Assembly: GCF_015352955.1 (NCBI RefSeq)
Contig: NZ_JACYOX010000012.1
Coordinates: 1-64,000 of the forward strand
Direction: 5' to 3'
Length of the DNA: 64,000 nt
From: Noviherbaspirillum soli
GTDB lineage: Bacteria; Pseudomonadota; Gammaproteobacteria; Burkholderiales; Burkholderiaceae_D
Part shown: in pieces, positions 61,618 to 64,000 of the stretch
Layout of the letters: each line of letters opens with the position of its first letter
Position numbering within the stretch: the first letter of the stretch is position 1
The notes under the pieces: model-generated
Seen by the model: only the letters and a program-made list of their open reading frames with translations
Databases searched by the model: none
Told to the model about the DNA's origin: nothing
Program-made: the position numbers and the translations under genes

Positions 61618-61955
61618 TGACCATGCGCGGCGACGACCACCTGATGCCCATCCTGTTGCGTGCCAGTGCGCCGCTGCTGGTCTGGGGCGCGCATTTCTTC
61701 CTGTGCTATGCCTTCATCGCGATCGGCTGCGCGGCTGGCATCGGCGGGACGATGTTGAAGGCGGTGCTGCTGGCGGCCACCGCGCTGGCGCTGGCCGCCG
61801 CGGTGGCGATGGCGGTGCGGCCCTGGCGCCGCATCAACGGCCCGGCGCCGGGGCGGCTGCGCGACCTGGCGGCGCTGTGCGGCGCCGGCCTGGCCGTGAT
61901 GGGCATGGGCTGGACGCTGATTCCGCTGTGGCTGCTGGGGGTTTGCGGTCGATAG
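61617..61955 (+). CDS. Small membrane protein at the end of the oxidase operon
   Basis: 112 residues, three to four membrane helices (LLVWGAHFFLCYAFIAIGCAAG, AVLLAATALALAAAVAMAV, LAALCGAGLAVMGMGWTLIPLWLL). ATG 61617 overlaps the preceding stop (TGATG). Similar small proteins close such oxidase operons and are assumed to help assembly; no function is proven. Confidence 0.7.
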   Translation: MTMRGDDHLMPILLRASAPLLVWGAHFFLCYAFIAIGCAAGIGGTMLKAVLLAATALALAAAVAMAVRPWRRINGPAPGRLRDLAALCGAGLAVMGMGWTLIPLWLLGVCGR

Positions 61956-61987
61956 GCTGACGGGCAGTCTTGCGGCGGAGGCGCTTC

Positions 61988-62132
61988 GGTGGAATGCCCC
62001 TGCGGGGTATTCCACCCGACGACAGTCGCTGCAGCTTCCCCGCATTGGACACGGTAGTCCCGGCACATCCAACGAGATTGCAAAGCAACGCAGCCCGCAG
62101 TAGGGCGGAATACCCCGCCGGGGCATTCCGCC
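61988..62132. repeat. Paired-palindrome intergenic repeat, copy 5
   Basis: The left palindrome (61988-62016) reads GGTGGAATGCCCC...GGGGTATTCCACC; the right (62100-62132) reads GTAGGGCGGAATACCCC...GGGGCATTCCGCC. As in copy 1, the GTAGGG/CCCGAC flanks face inward. The remaining part up to the riboswitch (62133-62352) shows no gene. Confidence 0.85.
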
Positions 62133-62352
62133 AAGCGGTCGATCAAGGCGATGCTTCGCAGGCGCCGGCTGTATTGTGCGCAACGCCAGGGGAACCAGTG
62201 CCGCCCGTAGCTTGCCAGGCGCCGCAGGCCGATGCGCAGACAGACGCCGCACCTTTCGCGTCCCGGACAAGACTGCTGCGGCACACTCGACGCAATTGCA
62301 AACGAACCGGCAAGGGCACGCGCATCAAACCCGACCCTTTCGCCATCGCCGC

Positions 62353-62381
62353 TTAAACAATTGCGCCGATCATGTTATATT
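62353..62381 (+). promoter_or_regulatory. Candidate promoter of mntP
   Basis: TTAAAC (62353-62358), 17 bases, TATATT (62376-62381), ending just before the riboswitch. Confidence 0.45.
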
Positions 62382-62387
62382 CCCGCG

Positions 62388-62510
62388 TCCTTTGGGGAGT
62401 AGCCTGCTTCCGTCCCCCGGAAGCGCCCGCGTCAACATACTCGGCGATGTTCCATCCCGTGGCGCCGGCAGCCTAATCAGGTTGGCGAGACTAATGGCAT
62501 GACGGCGCGC
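62388..62510 (+). promoter_or_regulatory. yybP-ykoY manganese riboswitch
   Basis: Both halves of the conserved core are present: GGGGAGTAGCC (62394-62404), CGTCAACATACTCG (62430-62443) and the closing GGCGAGACTAATGG (62484-62497). These match the Mn2+-sensing yybP-ykoY aptamer found upstream of mntP in E. coli. High Mn2+ should raise expression of the efflux pump downstream. Confidence 0.88.
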
Positions 62511-62563
62511 CCAGGTCGGGCCGCGCCGCGTGCCTTTTTTCGTGCCCGACCCGGAATATCCAG

Positions 62564-63139
62564 ATGAATTTTGCCGCTACCTTCCTGCTTGCCCTTGCCA
62601 TGTCCACCGATGCCTTCGCCGCCGCGGTCGGCAAGGGCGCCGCACTGCATCGTCCCCATCTGCGCGAAGCTCTCCGTACCGGCCTGATCTTCGGCGTCAT
62701 CGAAGGCCTGACCCCGGTGGTCGGCTGGCTGCTGGGCCAGGTGGCGGCGCCCTATGTGTCCGCCTTCGACCACTGGATCGCCTTCGTGCTGCTGGGCGGC
62801 CTGGGGCTGCGCATGATACGGGAAGGCTGGTCGGGCGACGAGGAAGAGGCGGAAGCGGAAAAGCCGGGCCGTCATTCCTTCTGGCTGCTGGCCATCACCG
62901 GCGTGGCCACCAGCATCGACGCCATGGTGGTGGGCGTGGGCCTGGCCATCATGAATGCCGACATTGCCGTCACTGCCGCCGCGATCGGTTTCTCCACCTT
63001 CGTGATGGTGACGCTGGGCGTGATGCTTGGACGCGTGCTGGGCCGCATCGCCGGCAAGCGCGCCGAGATCATCGGCGGCATCATCCTGATCGGCATCGGC
63101 TCGCTGATCCTGTACGAGCACCTGAGCGCGCCGGTCTAG
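62564..63139 (+). CDS. mntP: Manganese efflux pump MntP
   Basis: 191 residues, six membrane helices in two repeats. Each repeat carries the family motif with acidic metal ligands ([20 protein letters not shown] and [18 protein letters not shown]). Exports Mn2+ from the cytosol. Controlled by the upstream Mn2+ riboswitch. Its stop overlaps the convergent diguanylate cyclase stop. Confidence 0.95.
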   Translation: MNFAATFLLALAMSTDAFAAAVGKGAALHRPHLREALRTGLIFGVIEGLTPVVGWLLGQVAAPYVSAFDHWIAFVLLGGLGLRMIREGWSGDEEEAEAEKPGRHSFWLLAITGVATSIDAMVVGVGLAIMNADIAVTAAAIGFSTFVMVTLGVMLGRVLGRIAGKRAEIIGGIILIGIGSLILYEHLSAPV

Positions 63140-64000
63140 AAAATCTCCACGCTGCCGCTCGGCGACTGCACCTGCAGCAGCCGCGCGGCCACCAGCTGGT
63201 CGTACAGCTGGATCTGGTTGCGGCCATGCTGTTTCGCATAATAGAGCGCCTGGTCGGCATGGCCCAGGATCACCACCGGCGCGTCGCTGCTGATGCTGGC
63301 ATAGCCCACGCTGACGGTGACCCGGCCCACCTGCGGAAAATCATGCTCCTCCACGGCCTTGCGAAACCGCTCGAAGGCCAGCGACGCATTCTTCAGCGTG
63401 ACCGCGCGCAGCAGCACCACGAACTCCTCGCCGCCAAAGCGGAAGATGCGCTCGTTGGAGCGGAAGGAGGCCTTGAGCATATTGGCCACCAGGATCAGCA
63501 CCTCGTCGCCGTACACGTGGCCGAAGCGGTCATTGATGTTCTTGAAGTGGTCGATGTCGACCACCGCCAGCCAGTTCTCCCTGGCCTGCGCGCTGTGCCG
63601 CCGCTCGGCGCGGCCGGGCAGCTGCGGCTGGCGGGCATGGCCGCCCTGCGCGGTCATGCGGGCGAAGCGGGTATCGAAGGTGCGGCGGTTGAGCAGCCCG
63701 GTCAGGGCGTCGCGCTCGCTGTAGTCGATCAGGTTCTTGTGGTTGGCATAGACCTGGACGATGCCCCTGATCAGCGCCCTGGTGTCGGCGTCGCAGGGAG
63801 CGGCGTATTCCAGCCTGACGCAGCAGCAGACCCGGTCGCCCAGGCAGACCGGCAGCCAGAGCAGGCAATGGCCGTTGCCATCCGTCTGTTCCAGTTCGAC
63901 CGCCTTGCGCCGGATGGCATCGGCCAGCGCGGCATCGCAGGGAATCACGCGCACCGATTTTTCCGGGTCGGCCGGTGCTTCGAACTCGCAGCGGACGCGG
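63136..64000 (-). CDS. Diguanylate cyclase, C-terminal part (cut by window edge)
   Basis: At least 288 residues, open to base 64000; the frame reads through the GTG at 63954, so the true start is outside. The GGDEF domain has [35 protein letters not shown] and the active-site FRFGGEEF, so it should make cyclic di-GMP. Between the two N-terminal GGDEF segments is a basic linker (about [20 protein letters not shown]). The upstream part with several Cys residues ([12 protein letters not shown]) may be a GAF-like sensor. Confidence 0.9.
   Translation of the reverse strand, partial: RVRCEFEAPADPEKSVRVIPCDAALADAIRRKAVELEQTDGNGHCLLWLPVCLGDRVCCCVRLEYAAPCDADTRALIRGIVQVYANHKNLIDYSERDALTGLLNRRTFDTRFARMTAQGGHARQPQLPGRAERRHSAQARENWLAVVDIDHFKNINDRFGHVYGDEVLILVANMLKASFRSNERIFRFGGEEFVVLLRAVTLKNASLAFERFRKAVEEHDFPQVGRVTVSVGYASISSDAPVVILGHADQALYYAKQHGRNQIQLYDQLVAARLLQVQSPSGSVEIF

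Overview
The window looks like chromosomal DNA of a GC-rich betaproteobacterium, most likely from the Oxalobacteraceae/Herbaspirillum-Noviherbaspirillum part of Burkholderiales. This rests on gene content and order (ppc next to hemC-hemD-hemX-hemY, ppa, nadE-glnB, trxB/ftsK-lolA-rarA-serS) and on protein sequence character. No database search was possible. There is no rRNA, CRISPR array, complete insertion sequence or prophage.

Layout. 1-18.7 kb is housekeeping: ppc (cut by the left edge), a haem operon, ppa, a GNAT-like gene, nadE-glnB, an Smr protein, trxB, ftsK-lolA-rarA, serS and tRNA-Ser(CGA). 18.7-21.7 kb is a more AT-rich accessory patch: a possible small RNA, a small membrane protein, a molybdopterin-fold protein, a family-25 glycosyltransferase and a methyltransferase. 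21.7-24.7 kb holds a CoA-transferase, a LapA-like protein, a DUF2188-like small protein and a YihY/BrkB membrane protein.

24.9-33.6 kb is a compact export locus: TolC-type outer membrane protein, HlyD-type adaptor, a C39-peptidase ABC transporter, a second ABC transporter of the NHLP (nitrile-hydratase-leader-peptide) type and an ECF sigma factor, all overlapping or nearly touching. A 66-residue protein with a leader-like LSDADLEWLAAAG segment follows. The same GGAAC-N15-GTTRCTCAAC motif precedes both tolC and the 66-residue gene, suggesting one ECF regulon.

33.9-49.5 kb is a PQQ-dependent alcohol oxidation island: beta-propeller protein, cytochrome b561, aldehyde dehydrogenase, DUF779 protein, a quinoprotein alcohol dehydrogenase with the Asp-x-Asp signature linked to lanthanide use, a four-gene ExbB/ExbD-like membrane system of unknown function, an AcoR-type sigma-54 activator, PedF-like cytochrome c, an XoxJ/MxaJ-like binding protein, a NosR-like flavo-iron-sulfur membrane protein and ApbE. 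Four good sigma-54 promoters (-24 GG / -12 GC) precede four of these transcription units, and three have a related dyad upstream, so the activator probably sits inside its own regulon.

49.6-56.4 kb carries mlaC, a gamma-glutamyltransferase-like gene, a bile-acid:Na+ symporter-like gene, a small orphan, a decayed PAS histidine kinase and an OpgC-type membrane protein. 56.5-62 kb is an alternative cytochrome c oxidase cluster with three extra c-type cytochromes and a fused subunit I/III. The window ends with mntP under a yybP-ykoY (Mn2+) riboswitch and an edge-truncated diguanylate cyclase. Five copies of a paired-palindrome repeat lie between genes throughout.
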